NCBI RefSeq assembly: GCF_964266745.1
Contig: NZ_CAXWGX010000012.1
Coordinates: 124,001 to 188,000, forward strand
DNA from: Propionicimonas sp020161015
GTDB lineage: Bacteria > Actinomycetota > Actinomycetes > Propionibacteriales > Propionibacteriaceae
Direction: 5' to 3'
Length of the DNA: 64,000 nucleotides
The translations under genes were made by a program, and so were the position numbers. Under the pieces are notes generated by a model. It made no database searches. It had not been told where the DNA came from and saw nothing but the letters and a program-made list of their open reading frames with translations. This document shows, piece by piece, positions 43,110-51,256 of the stretch. The first letter of the stretch is position 1. The number at the start of each line of letters is the position of its first letter.

Positions 43110-44516
43110 GTGCGTAGAGCGAAGATTGTGTGCACCATCGGCCCGGCTACCGACTCCGCCGAGGCCCTGGTCAACCTTGTCAATGCGGGCATGAACGTCG
43201 CTCGGCTGAACATGAGCCACGGCGACCACCTCGTCCACGCCAAGCGCGTCGGATGGATCCGCGACGCCGCCCGCATCGCGGGGCGCCCGGTCGGCATCCT
43301 GGCCGATCTCCAGGGGCCCAAGATCCGCCTCGGCGAGTTCGTCGACGGCTCGGCGATGATCCAGGCCGGCGACCGGTTCGTGATCACGATCGACGACGTC
43401 CCCGGCACCGCGGAGCGGGCGTCCACCACGCTGAAGACCCTCACCCAGGACGTGCGTCCCGGCGACCAGATCCTCATCAACGACGGTGCCATCGAGCTGA
43501 AGGCCGTCGAGGTCACCGACACCGACGTCGTCACAGAGGTGGTGATCGGCGGCAAGGTCTCCGACCACAAGGGCATCAACCTGCCGGGCGTGCCGGTGAG
43601 CGTGCCCGCGCTCAGCGAGAAGGACGAGCGCGACCTGCGCTGGGCCCTGCGCCACGGCGTCGACATGGTGGCGCTGTCGTTCGTCCGCAGCGCGGCCGAC
43701 GTCGTGCCGGTGCGCAAGGTGATGGACGAGGAGGACCGCCACGTCCCGGTCATCGCGAAACTGGAGAAGCCCCAGGCCATCGACAACCTCTACGAGGTGA
43801 TCGACGCCTTCGACGCCTTCATGGTCGCCCGGGGTGACCTGGGCGTGGAGCTGCCGCTGGAGGACGTCCCCGGCGTGCAGAAGCGGATCATCGACGCCGC
43901 GCGGGCCTGGGCCAAGCCGGTGATCGTGGCCACCCAGATGCTCGAGTCGATGATCACGGCGCACCGTCCCACGCGCGCCGAGGCCTCGGACGTGGCCAAC
44001 GCCATCCTCGACGGGGCGGACGCCGTGATGCTGTCCGGCGAGACGGCGGTCGGCGACTACTCGATCGCCGCCGTCGAGGTGATGGCCCGGATCATCACCC
44101 GCACCGAGGCGGAGGGCCTGGACAAGATCCGTCCGCTGGCCTGGAACCCGCACACCACCTCCGGCGTGATCTCCAAGGCTGCCGTGGAGGTGGCCGAGCG
44201 CGTCGGCGCCAAGTACCTGGCCGCGTTCACGATCTCCGGCGACACCCCGCACCGGCTGGCCCGGCTGCGCTCGGAGGTGCCGATCATGGCATTCACGCCG
44301 CTGCCGAAGACCGCGCAGGAGCTCACCCTCTGCTGGGGCGTGCAGTCGTACGTGACCCCGGAGTACACCAGCACCGACGCCATGGTCGAATCCGTGCAGC
44401 GGGGCCTGAGCGAGACCGGCTTCCTCCAGCACGGCGACAACGTGGTGATCGTCGCGGGCAACCCCGGCCGCCACAGCCGGCAGACGAACTCGCTGCGCGT
44501 CTACGAGATGGACTGA
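43110..44516 (+). CDS. pyk: Pyruvate kinase
   Basis: This 468-residue enzyme converts phosphoenolpyruvate and ADP to pyruvate and ATP. It begins RRAKIVCTIGPATDSAEALV, then MNVARLNMSHGDH and ADLQGPKIRLGEF. The active-site Lys region is VPVIAKLEKPQAIDN, followed by DAFMVARGDLGVELPLEDVP and ANAILDGADAVMLSGETAVG. The C-terminal allosteric domain ends TNSLRVYEMD. The GTG start fits the family exactly. Its stop overlaps the convergent hypothetical gene by 16 nt. Confidence 0.97.
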   Translation: MRRAKIVCTIGPATDSAEALVNLVNAGMNVARLNMSHGDHLVHAKRVGWIRDAARIAGRPVGILADLQGPKIRLGEFVDGSAMIQAGDRFVITIDDVPGTAERASTTLKTLTQDVRPGDQILINDGAIELKAVEVTDTDVVTEVVIGGKVSDHKGINLPGVPVSVPALSEKDERDLRWALRHGVDMVALSFVRSAADVVPVRKVMDEEDRHVPVIAKLEKPQAIDNLYEVIDAFDAFMVARGDLGVELPLEDVPGVQKRIIDAARAWAKPVIVATQMLESMITAHRPTRAEASDVANAILDGADAVMLSGETAVGDYSIAAVEVMARIITRTEAEGLDKIRPLAWNPHTTSGVISKAAVEVAERVGAKYLAAFTISGDTPHRLARLRSEVPIMAFTPLPKTAQELTLCWGVQSYVTPEYTSTDAMVESVQRGLSETGFLQHGDNVVIVAGNPGRHSRQTNSLRVYEMD

Positions 44517-44944
44517 TCCCCGCCGGCGACGACCGGGGCGGGCGGGACCGCCCGCATCCGGTTGTTGCGCGGGTTGTGCTCGACCTCGGCCAGGCCGAGG
44601 TGCTCGAGCACCGGCGGGACGTACATGGCGAAGCGGCCGCGCAGGCCCTTCTTCAGCCCGTACCAGCCGCCCCTGGGGTTCTCCGGCGACCGGGCCCACG
44701 CCTCGACCGTGCCCGGGCGGGCCTCCTTCTGCTCGTCCGCCGAGCCGAGCTCCATCCAGTCGCCGTGGGCCGTGAGCATCGCCCGCAGGTCCTCGATCGC
44801 CGCGCGGTCGTAGTGGAGCAGGGTCGTGCCCACCCGCACCGCCAGGACCGGAAGGCCGCCGGCCTCGTCGAACCAGGCCTCGTACTCGCTGCTCAGCGGC
44901 GGGGTCCTGAGCAGCCAGGGCCGCTCGGGGGTGCCGTCGGTCAT
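44501..44944 (-). CDS. Conserved hypothetical protein
   Basis: This 147-residue soluble protein has no recognised domain. It is Trp- and Glu/Arg-rich: EYEAWFDEAGGLPVLAVRVG, LHYDRAAIEDLRAMLTAHGD, then SPENPRGGWYGLKKGLRGRF and LGLAEVEHNPRNNRMRAV. No signal peptide or membrane segment is seen. The ATG at 44944 follows GGGGAGGAG on the minus strand. It is divergent from an HTH regulator gene, with a 19-bp palindrome between them, so it may be a target of that regulator. The 3' end overlaps pyk. Confidence 0.75.
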   Translation of the reverse strand: MTDGTPERPWLLRTPPLSSEYEAWFDEAGGLPVLAVRVGTTLLHYDRAAIEDLRAMLTAHGDWMELGSADEQKEARPGTVEAWARSPENPRGGWYGLKKGLRGRFAMYVPPVLEHLGLAEVEHNPRNNRMRAVPPAPVVAGGDQSIS

Positions 44945-45002
44945 CGCTGGACTCCTCCCCGGGCCGGCGCGCGCGGCCCGGGCGACAGCCTGCCAGCCGA
45001 CC

Positions 45003-45021
45003 GGTGACATCTTGTGTCACC
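45003..45021. promoter_or_regulatory. 19-bp palindromic operator between divergent genes
   Basis: The arms GGTGACA and TGTCACC are perfect inverted repeats with a 5-nt centre (TCTTG). The site sits in the 102-bp gap between the hypothetical gene (leftward) and the HTH gene (rightward). Size and symmetry suit a dimeric winged-helix regulator; TGACA...TGTCA half-sites are reported for YafY-type regulators. Confidence 0.7.
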
Positions 45022-45046
45022 GATGCGCCGGCGGCATGCTGGCGGG

Positions 45047-45583
45047 GTGCGAGCCGGGCGCCTGCTCAGCCTCCTGCTGGTGCTGCAGGAGCAGGGACGG
45101 ACGACCACGTCCGTGCTCGCCCGCAGGCTGGAGGTCTCGCGCCGCACCGTGCTGCGCGACCTGGCAGCCCTGAACGGTGCCGGCGTGCCGATCGTGACCA
45201 CCGCCGGCCCCGGCGGCGGAGTGGAACTGCTGGACGGCTGGCGCGGGACGCTTCCCGGCGACACGGGTCCGCCGGGCGCGTTCCCGCTCTCGGCCCAGCC
45301 GCTGCTGGCCCGTGCGCTGGGCGTCCGCTCCTGGTCCGACGGCGCCGGCGGGCTGGTGGTCACTCCCGTGCCCGCCCCGGGCCACCCGGTCGCGCCGGGG
45401 CTGCTCCGCGACGCGGCGACGGCCTGCCGCGAGCGGCGGGGCCTGGACGTCGCCGGGGACGGCGTTCGCGGGACGCTGTGGCCGCGGCGGCTCGTGCTGG
45501 ACGGCGGACGGTGGTGGGTCGAGGACGGGCGGACGGCGGCCGGCACCCCGCTGGACGGGATCGCGTGGTGGGAGCTCCGCTGA
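45047..45583 (+). CDS. Short YafY-like helix-turn-helix transcriptional regulator
   Basis: This 178-residue protein has an N-terminal winged helix of the HTH_11/DeoR type: RLLSLLLVLQEQGRTTTSVL, ARRLEVSRRTVLRDLAALNG and VPIVTTAGPGGGVELLDGWR. This is the pattern of YafY/WYL regulators, but the protein ends at about half their length and no WYL domain is seen. The C-terminal part (RRLVLDGGRWWVEDGRTAAG) is unassigned. GTG 45047 gives the usual start of the HTH; upstream frame codons run through the palindrome and are unlikely to be translated. Confidence 0.82.
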   Translation: MRAGRLLSLLLVLQEQGRTTTSVLARRLEVSRRTVLRDLAALNGAGVPIVTTAGPGGGVELLDGWRGTLPGDTGPPGAFPLSAQPLLARALGVRSWSDGAGGLVVTPVPAPGHPVAPGLLRDAATACRERRGLDVAGDGVRGTLWPRRLVLDGGRWWVEDGRTAAGTPLDGIAWWELR

Positions 45584-45679
45584 GCCGGGCGACCGGGGGC
45601 CGGCGTCCGCCCGTGCGTGAACTGCTTAGCGGCGTGGCGCCGGCGCAGGGCGGGCCGGGGAAGGTGGGGCCGGGCCGAG

Positions 45680-45762
45680 TACCGGGAAGGGGATTCGAAC
45701 CCCTACGCCCTTGCGGGCAGACGGGTTTGAGCCGTCCGCGTATACCATTCCGCCACCCCGGC
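45680..45762 (-). tRNA. tRNA-Leu (anticodon CAA)
   Basis: This 83-nt minus-strand gene folds as a class II tRNA. The acceptor stem is GCCGGGG with TCCCGGT, the discriminator is A, and the anticodon stem is GACGG/CCGTC around the loop CTCAAAC. A long variable arm GCCC-GCAA-GGGC is typical of leucine tRNAs. The T arm has GGGG-TTCGAAT-CCCC. CCA is not encoded. It reads UUG codons, rare in such G+C-rich genomes. Confidence 0.97.
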
Positions 45763-45787
45763 AGGTGCCCAAGAAGTGTGCCACAAC

Positions 45788-45818
45788 TTGGCGGGACGCA
45801 TTCGGGGCGCGGTACCCT
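45788..45818 (+). promoter_or_regulatory. Candidate promoter for the ANTAR response regulator
   Basis: TTGGCG at 45788-45793 and TACCCT at 45813-45818 are 19 bp apart. The pair lies between the tRNA gene (opposite strand) and ATG 45873. Confidence 0.4.
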
Positions 45819-45872
45819 CGACCTGCCCTCACCCCCGGGCCGACGATGCACCGAACCAGGAAGCCGATAGCG

Positions 45873-46502
45873 ATGACTGCCGACGACGAGACCACCACGA
45901 CCGACCAGCTCAGGGTCCTGGTCGCAGAGGACGAGGCCCTGATCCGCCTCGACCTGGTCGAACTGCTCACCGAGGAGGGCTACACCGTCATCGCAGAGGC
46001 GGGGGACGGCGAGGAGGCCCTCGAGCTGGCGCGGAAGCTCACGCCCGACCTCGTGGTGATGGACGTCAAGATGCCCAAGATGGACGGGATCTCCGCCGCG
46101 GCCGTGATCGCAGAGGAGCGCATCGCGCCGGTGGTCATGCTCACCGCGTTCAGCCAGCGCGAGCTCGTCGAGCGCGCCCGCGACGCCGGCGCCATGGCCT
46201 ACGTCGTCAAGCCGTTCGACTCCTCCGACGTGATCCCCGCGATCGAGATCGCGATGGCCCGCTTCGCCGAGATCCGCGCAGTCGAGGCCGAGGTGGCCGA
46301 CCTGGAGGAGCGCTTCGCGTCCCGCAAGGCCGTCGACCAGGCCAAGGGCCTGCTCCAGGAAGGCCTCGGCCTGACCGAGCCCGAGGCGTTCCGGTGGATC
46401 CAGAAGACCGCGATGGACCTGCGCAAGTCGATGCGCGAGGTGGCCGAGGCGGTCATCGAGCAGTCCAAGGGCGAGGGCAAGGGCCGCGCGCTCAAGAAGT
46501 AG
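45873..46502 (+). CDS. pdtaR: ANTAR-domain response regulator (PdtaR-like)
   Basis: This 209-residue protein has a receiver domain with the acidic pair in VLVAEDEALI, phosphoacceptor Asp 64 in VVMDVKMPKMDG, Thr 91 and Lys 113 (YVVKPFD). A C-terminal ANTAR RNA-binding domain (ASRKAVDQAKGLLQEGLGLT to DLRKSMREVAEAVIE) follows. The mycobacterial homologue PdtaR is an RNA-binding antiterminator partnered with the kinase PdtaS; no kinase gene is in this window. ATG 45873 has AGGAAG upstream; an in-frame ATG at 45846 is an alternative. It overlaps the convergent thioesterase by 11 nt. Confidence 0.92.
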   Translation: MTADDETTTTDQLRVLVAEDEALIRLDLVELLTEEGYTVIAEAGDGEEALELARKLTPDLVVMDVKMPKMDGISAAAVIAEERIAPVVMLTAFSQRELVERARDAGAMAYVVKPFDSSDVIPAIEIAMARFAEIRAVEAEVADLEERFASRKAVDQAKGLLQEGLGLTEPEAFRWIQKTAMDLRKSMREVAEAVIEQSKGEGKGRALKK

Positions 46503-46911
46503 TCGCGCCCGCTCCCGGGGCCCGCTTCAGGTAGACCGTGATCCGGGCCGCGCAGACCTGCTCGCCCGCGTCGTCCGTGAGCGAGATGTCGTAGGTGGCC
46601 AACGTGCCGCCGATCCGGATCGCCGTGGCAACCCCGGTGACCCAGCCCTCGCGCGCCGGGCGCAGGTGCGTGGCGTTGATGTCCACGCCGGTGACCGCGC
46701 CGCGCGGTCCCACCTCCGCGGCCGCCGCCAGGGACGCCAGCCCCTCGGCCAGCACGCACGACGCACCGCCGTGCCACAGCCCGAAGGGCTGGGTGTTGCC
46801 CGCCACGGGCGCGCGTCCCACCGCCCGGTTGGGGGTGACCTCCAGCAGCTCGACGCCCAGCTTCTCGTCCAGGGGGCTGGACAGGCCGGCGAACCAGTCG
46901 GGAACGTTCAT
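46492..46911 (-). CDS. PaaI-type hotdog-fold thioesterase
   Basis: This 139-residue hotdog-fold protein probably hydrolyses an acyl-CoA thioester. The active-site helix region is NTQPFGLWHGGASCVLAEGL with the HGG motif, followed by GVDINATHLRPAREGWVTGV and the last strand VCAARITVYLKR. The substrate is unknown. ATG 46911 follows AAGGTGGG; a GTG 9 nt upstream is an alternative. It is divergent from polA with a 62-bp gap and convergent with pdtaR. Confidence 0.88.
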   Translation of the reverse strand: MNVPDWFAGLSSPLDEKLGVELLEVTPNRAVGRAPVAGNTQPFGLWHGGASCVLAEGLASLAAAAEVGPRGAVTGVDINATHLRPAREGWVTGVATAIRIGGTLATYDISLTDDAGEQVCAARITVYLKRAPGAGATTS

Positions 46912-46959
46912 GGCGCCCACCTTGGCACAGCGCCGGGTCGAGGTGTCCGCGCCGGGCGT

Positions 46960-46965
46960 TAGAGT
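46960..46965 (+). promoter_or_regulatory. -10 hexamer before polA
   Basis: TAGAGT ends 8 nt before GTG 46974, slightly further than the 6-nt spacing seen before uvrA and uvrB. No ribosome site is present, so polA mRNA may be leaderless or nearly so. Confidence 0.45.
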
Positions 46966-46973
46966 TCCGGATT

Positions 46974-49670
46974 GTGACGACCCCGACCAGTCCGCACGCC
47001 GAGCAGCCCACCCTGTTGCTGATCGACGGCCACTCGATCGCCTACCGTGCCTTCTTCGCCCTGCCGGTGGAGAACTTCTCCACGACGACCGGGCAGCACA
47101 CCAACGCGGTCTACGGGTTCACCTCGATGCTGATCAACGTGCTCCGCGACGAGCAGCCCACCCACCTCGCGGTCGCGTTCGACGTGTCCCGCAAGACCTT
47201 CCGCAGCGAGCGCTACGCCGACTACAAGGCGAACCGGTCGGCGTCCCCGGCCGAGTTCACCGGGCAGATCGGCCTCATCAAGGAGGTGCTGGACGCCCTG
47301 AACGTCGTCCACCTCGAGCGCGAGGGGTTCGAGGCCGACGACATCATCGCGACCCTCGCCCGACGGGGCGCCGCCGCCGGCCTCCGCGTCCTGATCTGCA
47401 CCGGCGACCGTGACACGCTGCAACTGGTGAACGACCAGGTCACGGTCCTGTACCCCCGCAAGGGCGTCTCGGACCTGGCGCGGCTCGATCCCGCGACGGT
47501 CGAGGAGCGCTACCTGGTGGCGCCGTCGCGCTACCCGGAGCTGGCGGCACTGGTGGGCGAGAGCAGCGACAACCTCCCGGGCGTCCCCGGCGTGGGGCCG
47601 AAGACGGCGGCCAAGTGGCTGGCGGCCTACGACGGGCTGGAGAACCTCCTCATCCACGCCGGCGAGCTCACCGGGAAGGCGGGGGAGTCGCTGCGCGAGC
47701 GCCTCGCGGACGTGGCCCGCAACCGCGAGCTGAACGCGCTGGTCGGCGACCTCGAGCTGCCGGTCGGCGTGGACGACCTGGCCCGGCGTGACTGGGATCG
47801 CGAGGCCGTCCACTCGCTGTTCGACGGGCTCGAGTTCCGCGTCCTGCGCGACCGGCTGCTGGAGACGCTCCCCGCGGAGGACGCCGGGTCGCAGGGCGGC
47901 TTCGAGGTCAGCGGGGAGATCCTCGGTGCCGGCGCCGTGGGAGCGTGGCTGGACGCGCACGCCCGCGCAGGGGTGGTCGGGCTCGACGTGTCCGGGCACT
48001 GGCGTGCCGGTGCCGGTGACGTCACCGGCCTGGCGCTCGCCGCGGCCGACGGGGCGGCGGCGTGGCTCGACGTCACCGGCCTGTCCCCCGAGGACGACCG
48101 CGCACTGGCCGCCTGGCTCGCCGACGACTCCGCGGCAAAGGCCATGCACGACGCGAAGGGCCCCCTGCTGGCGATCTGGTCGCGAGGGTGGGAACTGTCC
48201 GGGCTTGCCAGCGACACCCAGCTCGCCGCCTACCTGCTGCGGCCCGACCAACGGGTGTACGACCTCGCGGACCTCACCGCGCGGCACCTGCGCCGTGACC
48301 TGGCCGTCGCCGGCAGCGGGGGAGCGGACGGGGCGCAGGCGGCGTTCTCGTTCGACGACACCGAGAGCCACGACGCGATGGTGCGCGCGCGGGCGGTGAT
48401 CGACCTGGCCACCGCCTTGGAGGATGAGCTGGACGCCCAGGGCGGTGCCCGCCTGCTGCGGGAGGTGGAGCTGCCGCTGACCAGGACGCTGGCGACGATG
48501 GAGCGGATCGGCGTGGCGGTCGACCTCGACTACCTCCACCGGCTGCACGCCGACTTCGACGCAGCGGTGGTCGCCGCGGAGGCGGACGCCTTCGCCGTGC
48601 TCGGCCGTCCGATCAACCTCGGCTCGCCCAAGCAGCTCCAGGCTGTGCTGTTCGACGAGCTCGGCATGCCGAAGACCCGGCGGACGCTCACCGGCTACAC
48701 CACCGACGCGGAATCGCTGGAGAACCTGTTCGCCCGCACCGAGCACCCGTTCCTCGCGCACCTGCTGCGCCACCGCGACCAGATCCGGTTGCGCCAGACG
48801 GTGGAGGGGCTGCTCAAGGCGGTCGCGGACGACGGGCGCATCCACACCACGTACGTGCAGACGATCGCGGCCACCGGACGGCTGTCGTCCACCGACCCGA
48901 ACCTCCAGAACATCCCGATCCGCACCGAGGCGGGACGGCGCATCCGTGAGGCGTTCGTGGTCGGCGAGGGCTACGAGACACTGCTCACGGCCGACTACTC
49001 GCAGATCGAGATGCGGATCATGGCCGACCAGTCGGGCGACGATGGGCTGATCGAGGCCTTCGCCTCGGGGCAGGACTTCCACTCGATCACGGCTTCGCGC
49101 GTGTTCGGCGTCCCCTCCGACGAGGTCACCTCGGCGATGCGGGCCCGGATCAAGGCGATGAACTACGGGCTGGCGTACGGGCTGAGCGCCTTCGGGCTGA
49201 GCCAGCAGCTCAAGATCGAGGTGTCCGAGGCGCGCGGGCTGATGGAGGAGTACTTCGAGCGGTTCGGCCACGTCCGCGACTACCTCCAGGAGATCGTCGC
49301 GACCGCACGGCGGACCGGCTTCACCGAGACCGTGCTGGGTCGCCGCCGCTACCTGCCCGACCTCACCTCCTCGAACCGGCAGCGCCGCGAGATGGCCGAG
49401 CGGGCGGCGCTGAACGCCCCGATCCAGGGGTCGGCAGCCGACATCATCAAGGTCGCGATGCTCGACGTCGAGACCGCGATCGCCAGCAATGGGCTGCGCA
49501 GCCGGATGCTCCTGCAGGTGCACGACGAACTGGTCTTCGAGGTCGCGCCGGGGGAGCGCGACGTCTTCGAGGCGCTGGTCAGGGACAGGATGGGCCACGC
49601 CGTCGAGATGCGCGTCCCGCTGGAGGTCTCGGTCGGCGCCGGCCGTTCCTGGCACGATGCGGCACACTGA
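46974..49670 (+). CDS. polA: DNA polymerase I
   Basis: This 898-residue polymerase works in Okazaki fragment maturation and excision repair. The N-terminal 5'-3' exonuclease domain (about residues 10-300) shows LLIDGHSIAYRAFFALP, AVAFDVSRKTFRSERYADYK and DNLPGVPGVGPKTAAKWL. The middle 3'-5' exonuclease region lacks the DxE motif (it reads GLDVSGHW), so proofreading is probably absent, as in other actinomycetes. The polymerase domain has STDPNLQNIPIRTEAGRRIR, TADYSQIEMRIMAD and QVHDELVFEV. The GTG start fits the family N-terminus. Confidence 0.97.
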   Translation: MTTPTSPHAEQPTLLLIDGHSIAYRAFFALPVENFSTTTGQHTNAVYGFTSMLINVLRDEQPTHLAVAFDVSRKTFRSERYADYKANRSASPAEFTGQIGLIKEVLDALNVVHLEREGFEADDIIATLARRGAAAGLRVLICTGDRDTLQLVNDQVTVLYPRKGVSDLARLDPATVEERYLVAPSRYPELAALVGESSDNLPGVPGVGPKTAAKWLAAYDGLENLLIHAGELTGKAGESLRERLADVARNRELNALVGDLELPVGVDDLARRDWDREAVHSLFDGLEFRVLRDRLLETLPAEDAGSQGGFEVSGEILGAGAVGAWLDAHARAGVVGLDVSGHWRAGAGDVTGLALAAADGAAAWLDVTGLSPEDDRALAAWLADDSAAKAMHDAKGPLLAIWSRGWELSGLASDTQLAAYLLRPDQRVYDLADLTARHLRRDLAVAGSGGADGAQAAFSFDDTESHDAMVRARAVIDLATALEDELDAQGGARLLREVELPLTRTLATMERIGVAVDLDYLHRLHADFDAAVVAAEADAFAVLGRPINLGSPKQLQAVLFDELGMPKTRRTLTGYTTDAESLENLFARTEHPFLAHLLRHRDQIRLRQTVEGLLKAVADDGRIHTTYVQTIAATGRLSSTDPNLQNIPIRTEAGRRIREAFVVGEGYETLLTADYSQIEMRIMADQSGDDGLIEAFASGQDFHSITASRVFGVPSDEVTSAMRARIKAMNYGLAYGLSAFGLSQQLKIEVSEARGLMEEYFERFGHVRDYLQEIVATARRTGFTETVLGRRRYLPDLTSSNRQRREMAERAALNAPIQGSAADIIKVAMLDVETAIASNGLRSRMLLQVHDELVFEVAPGERDVFEALVRDRMGHAVEMRVPLEVSVGAGRSWHDAAH

Positions 49671-49686
49671 CCCGAAGGAGGTCGCC

Positions 49687-49968
49687 GTGTTCCACCACCT
49701 GTCCGTCCACCACCCGCGACCGGGGAAGCGCGAGGAGTTGATCGCCTCGATGCACCGCTACGGCGCGGCCATCGCCGCCGCTCCCGGCCTCGTCGCCGTC
49801 CACACGCTCGAGGACGCCGCCCAGGGGGTGCTCGTCGGACTGGCGATCTGGGAGTCGGAGGAGGCGTTCGCCGCGTCCGTCCACCTCGCCCGTGCAGCGG
49901 TCGCCGACGACCCGTTCGAGGAGTGGGAGGCCGAGCCGGTCACCGGCTACCGCCTCGCCGACGTCTGA
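49687..49968 (+). CDS. Antibiotic biosynthesis monooxygenase-like (ABM) dimeric alpha/beta barrel protein
   Basis: This 93-residue protein has the length and pattern of ABM/ferredoxin-like dimeric barrels: FHHLSVHHPRPGKREELIAS, an Ala-rich helix, LVAVHTLEDAAQGVLVGLAI and WESEEAFAASVHLARAAV. The substrate is unknown, and heme-degrading or quinone-oxidising relatives share this fold. GTG 49687 follows a strong GAAGGAGG site (49675-49682) 16 bp after polA, so it may be co-transcribed with polA. Confidence 0.75.
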   Translation: MFHHLSVHHPRPGKREELIASMHRYGAAIAAAPGLVAVHTLEDAAQGVLVGLAIWESEEAFAASVHLARAAVADDPFEEWEAEPVTGYRLADV

Positions 49969-50087
49969 CCCGACCCGGGCGCGCCTTTCCCGCGCGCCTG
50001 ACGGCATCTCCGCCTCTGATCGCCGGCCCGTCGTGGGCGCGCCCGATGCGTGGCCCCGACGTGTGGCCGCCCCCTCCGAATGAGGAA

Positions 50088-50252
50088 GGCCAGCCCTCCT
50101 GTGTGGGGGCCAGCCCCCGTCCGCGAGCGCCAGCCCCTACATGTGGGGGCCAGCCCCCGTCCGCGAGCGCCAGCCCCCACATGGGAGGGCCAGCCATCTG
50201 GCCGAGAACCAGCACCGGTGTGCCGGCCCTCGGCGTCAAGGCTGGTCCTCGA
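50088..50252. repeat. Palindromic repeat copy 2A with six left-hand 20-bp units
   Basis: GGCCAGCC or CGCCAGCC units begin at 50088, 50108, 50128, 50148, 50168 and 50188, a strict 20-bp period. Alternate units resemble each other more (GTCCGCGAG-type linkers at 50119 and 50159). After the last unit the step is 19 bp into the centre: GCCGAG (50201-50206) pairs with CTCGGC (50229-50234). A single right-hand GGCTGG unit follows at 50240. The bases before it (49969-50087) hold no supported gene. Confidence 0.82.
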
Positions 50253-50330
50253 GGGGACGCGGGTGCGTCCGCGCCGATCGCCCAGACGGCGGGCTTCAGT
50301 CATCGGCCCTTCAAGCAGTGCCCCGGCCGA

Positions 50331-50492
50331 TCGAGGGCCAGCCTTCTCGTCGAGGGCCAGTACCGGTGCGCTGGTCCTCGGCGTCAAGGCTGGCTCTCGG
50401 GTGGGTGGGCTGGCTCTCGGGTGGGGAGGCTGGCTCTCGGGTGGGGAGGCTGGCCGTCGGGTGTGCGTTGGCCCGCGCGTGGTGGGCTGGCC
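50331..50492. repeat. Palindromic repeat copy 2B with right-hand 20-bp units
   Basis: Left units GGCCAG begin at 50336 and 50355 (19-bp step). After a short centre containing ACCGGT, right units GGCTGG begin at 50388, 50408, 50428 and 50448 (20-bp steps), with degenerate units near 50466 and 50485. The organisation matches copies 1B and 1C. It lies in the 632-bp gap between convergent genes; the stretch from 50493 to 50600 shows no further feature. Confidence 0.82.
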
Positions 50493-50600
50493 CGCGAGCA
50501 CGAAGCCGCGGGCCGCTGGACCTCACCGGCGGGCGGGCGGCGTGGCCGACTGCCCGCCCCGCACCGCGGGGTGGGCCGGATCAGCGGGACGGACCCGCGG

Positions 50601-51170
50601 TCAGCGGAGGACGGCGAGCACCTGCTGCTGCTCGACCCCGTCCTGCGTCCAGGTGCCCTCGAGCGTGCCCAGCGGCACGCGCGTGCCCGGCACGTGCTGG
50701 CCGTCGAGGACCCGGACGATGCGCATCGACTCGCCGGCGGCGTTGGACACCGGCACGATGCCGGAGCCCTGGACGGTCATGGTCTTCTCGCCGCGGGAGA
50801 GGTCGGCCTCGTTGTCGCCCTCGTGGATCACGCGCATGAGTTCGACCATGTACACGGGGTCGCCGACGGCGTCGTAGGTGTACCGGGTGCCGAGCGTGGA
50901 GTGCTCCATGGTGCCGATCAGGGAATCCGCGGCCTCGTCCAGCGGTTCGGCGCGGTAGGTGAGCGGGACCTGGTAGGTGACGCCCGCCGACCGGACCAGG
51001 ATGGTCTCGATGCCGACCTCGCCATCGGGGTCGACGAAGCGGTAGGAGGCCACGCGCGTCAGGTCGTCGGCGTCGCCGACGAACCACTCCTGGGCAGGCA
51101 GCCAGCCCGCGAGCAGTTCGAGCTTGGTGGGGGTCAGCGTCGCTTCGTGGATCTCGGCCGTTCCGCTCAT
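50601..51170 (-). CDS. Maltokinase N-terminal cap-like (CG0192-type) protein
   Basis: This 189-residue soluble protein begins with IHEATLTPTKLELLAGWLPA, QEWFVGDADDLTRVASYRFV and GEVGIETILVRSAGVTYQVP. The pattern resembles the N-terminal cap domain of actinobacterial maltokinases, found here without a kinase domain as in CG0192-type proteins. YRAEPLDEAADSLIGTMEHS and YDAVGDPVYMVELM follow. Function is unknown. A textbook GAAGGAGG ribosome site precedes the ATG at 51170. It is divergent from rpsA and convergent with the repeat block. Confidence 0.78.
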   Translation of the reverse strand: MSGTAEIHEATLTPTKLELLAGWLPAQEWFVGDADDLTRVASYRFVDPDGEVGIETILVRSAGVTYQVPLTYRAEPLDEAADSLIGTMEHSTLGTRYTYDAVGDPVYMVELMRVIHEGDNEADLSRGEKTMTVQGSGIVPVSNAAGESMRIVRVLDGQHVPGTRVPLGTLEGTWTQDGVEQQQVLAVLR

Positions 51171-51220
51171 GGTCCTCCTTCGGGTCGGTTCCCTAGACTA
51201 TCCCTGTCCCGGCGCCCGGA

Positions 51221-51250
51221 TTGACCCTCGCTCACAGCAATCGATAGGCT
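51221..51250 (+). promoter_or_regulatory. Probable rpsA promoter
   Basis: TTGACC at 51221-51226 and TAGGCT at 51245-51250 are 18 bp apart, one of the best sigma-70-type matches in the window. It would start transcription near 51257, leaving a long leader before rpsA. Confidence 0.7.
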
Positions 51251-51256
51251 GTCGGT

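Noticed and set aside
46959..49667. Long minus-strand frame opposite polA
   Set aside because: Mirror of polA codon bias, no family resemblance and no ribosome site. Similar frames opposite uvrB and uvrA were rejected for the same reason.
50088..50492. Possible CRISPR array
   Set aside because: Units are contiguous 20-bp tandems without unique spacers and with reversed polarity around a hairpin, and there are no cas genes.
49969..50600. Open frames through the second repeat block, including one reading into the maltokinase-cap gene on the other strand
   Set aside because: Same repeat-derived peptides, with no conservation signal visible; the block is better described as non-coding repeats.
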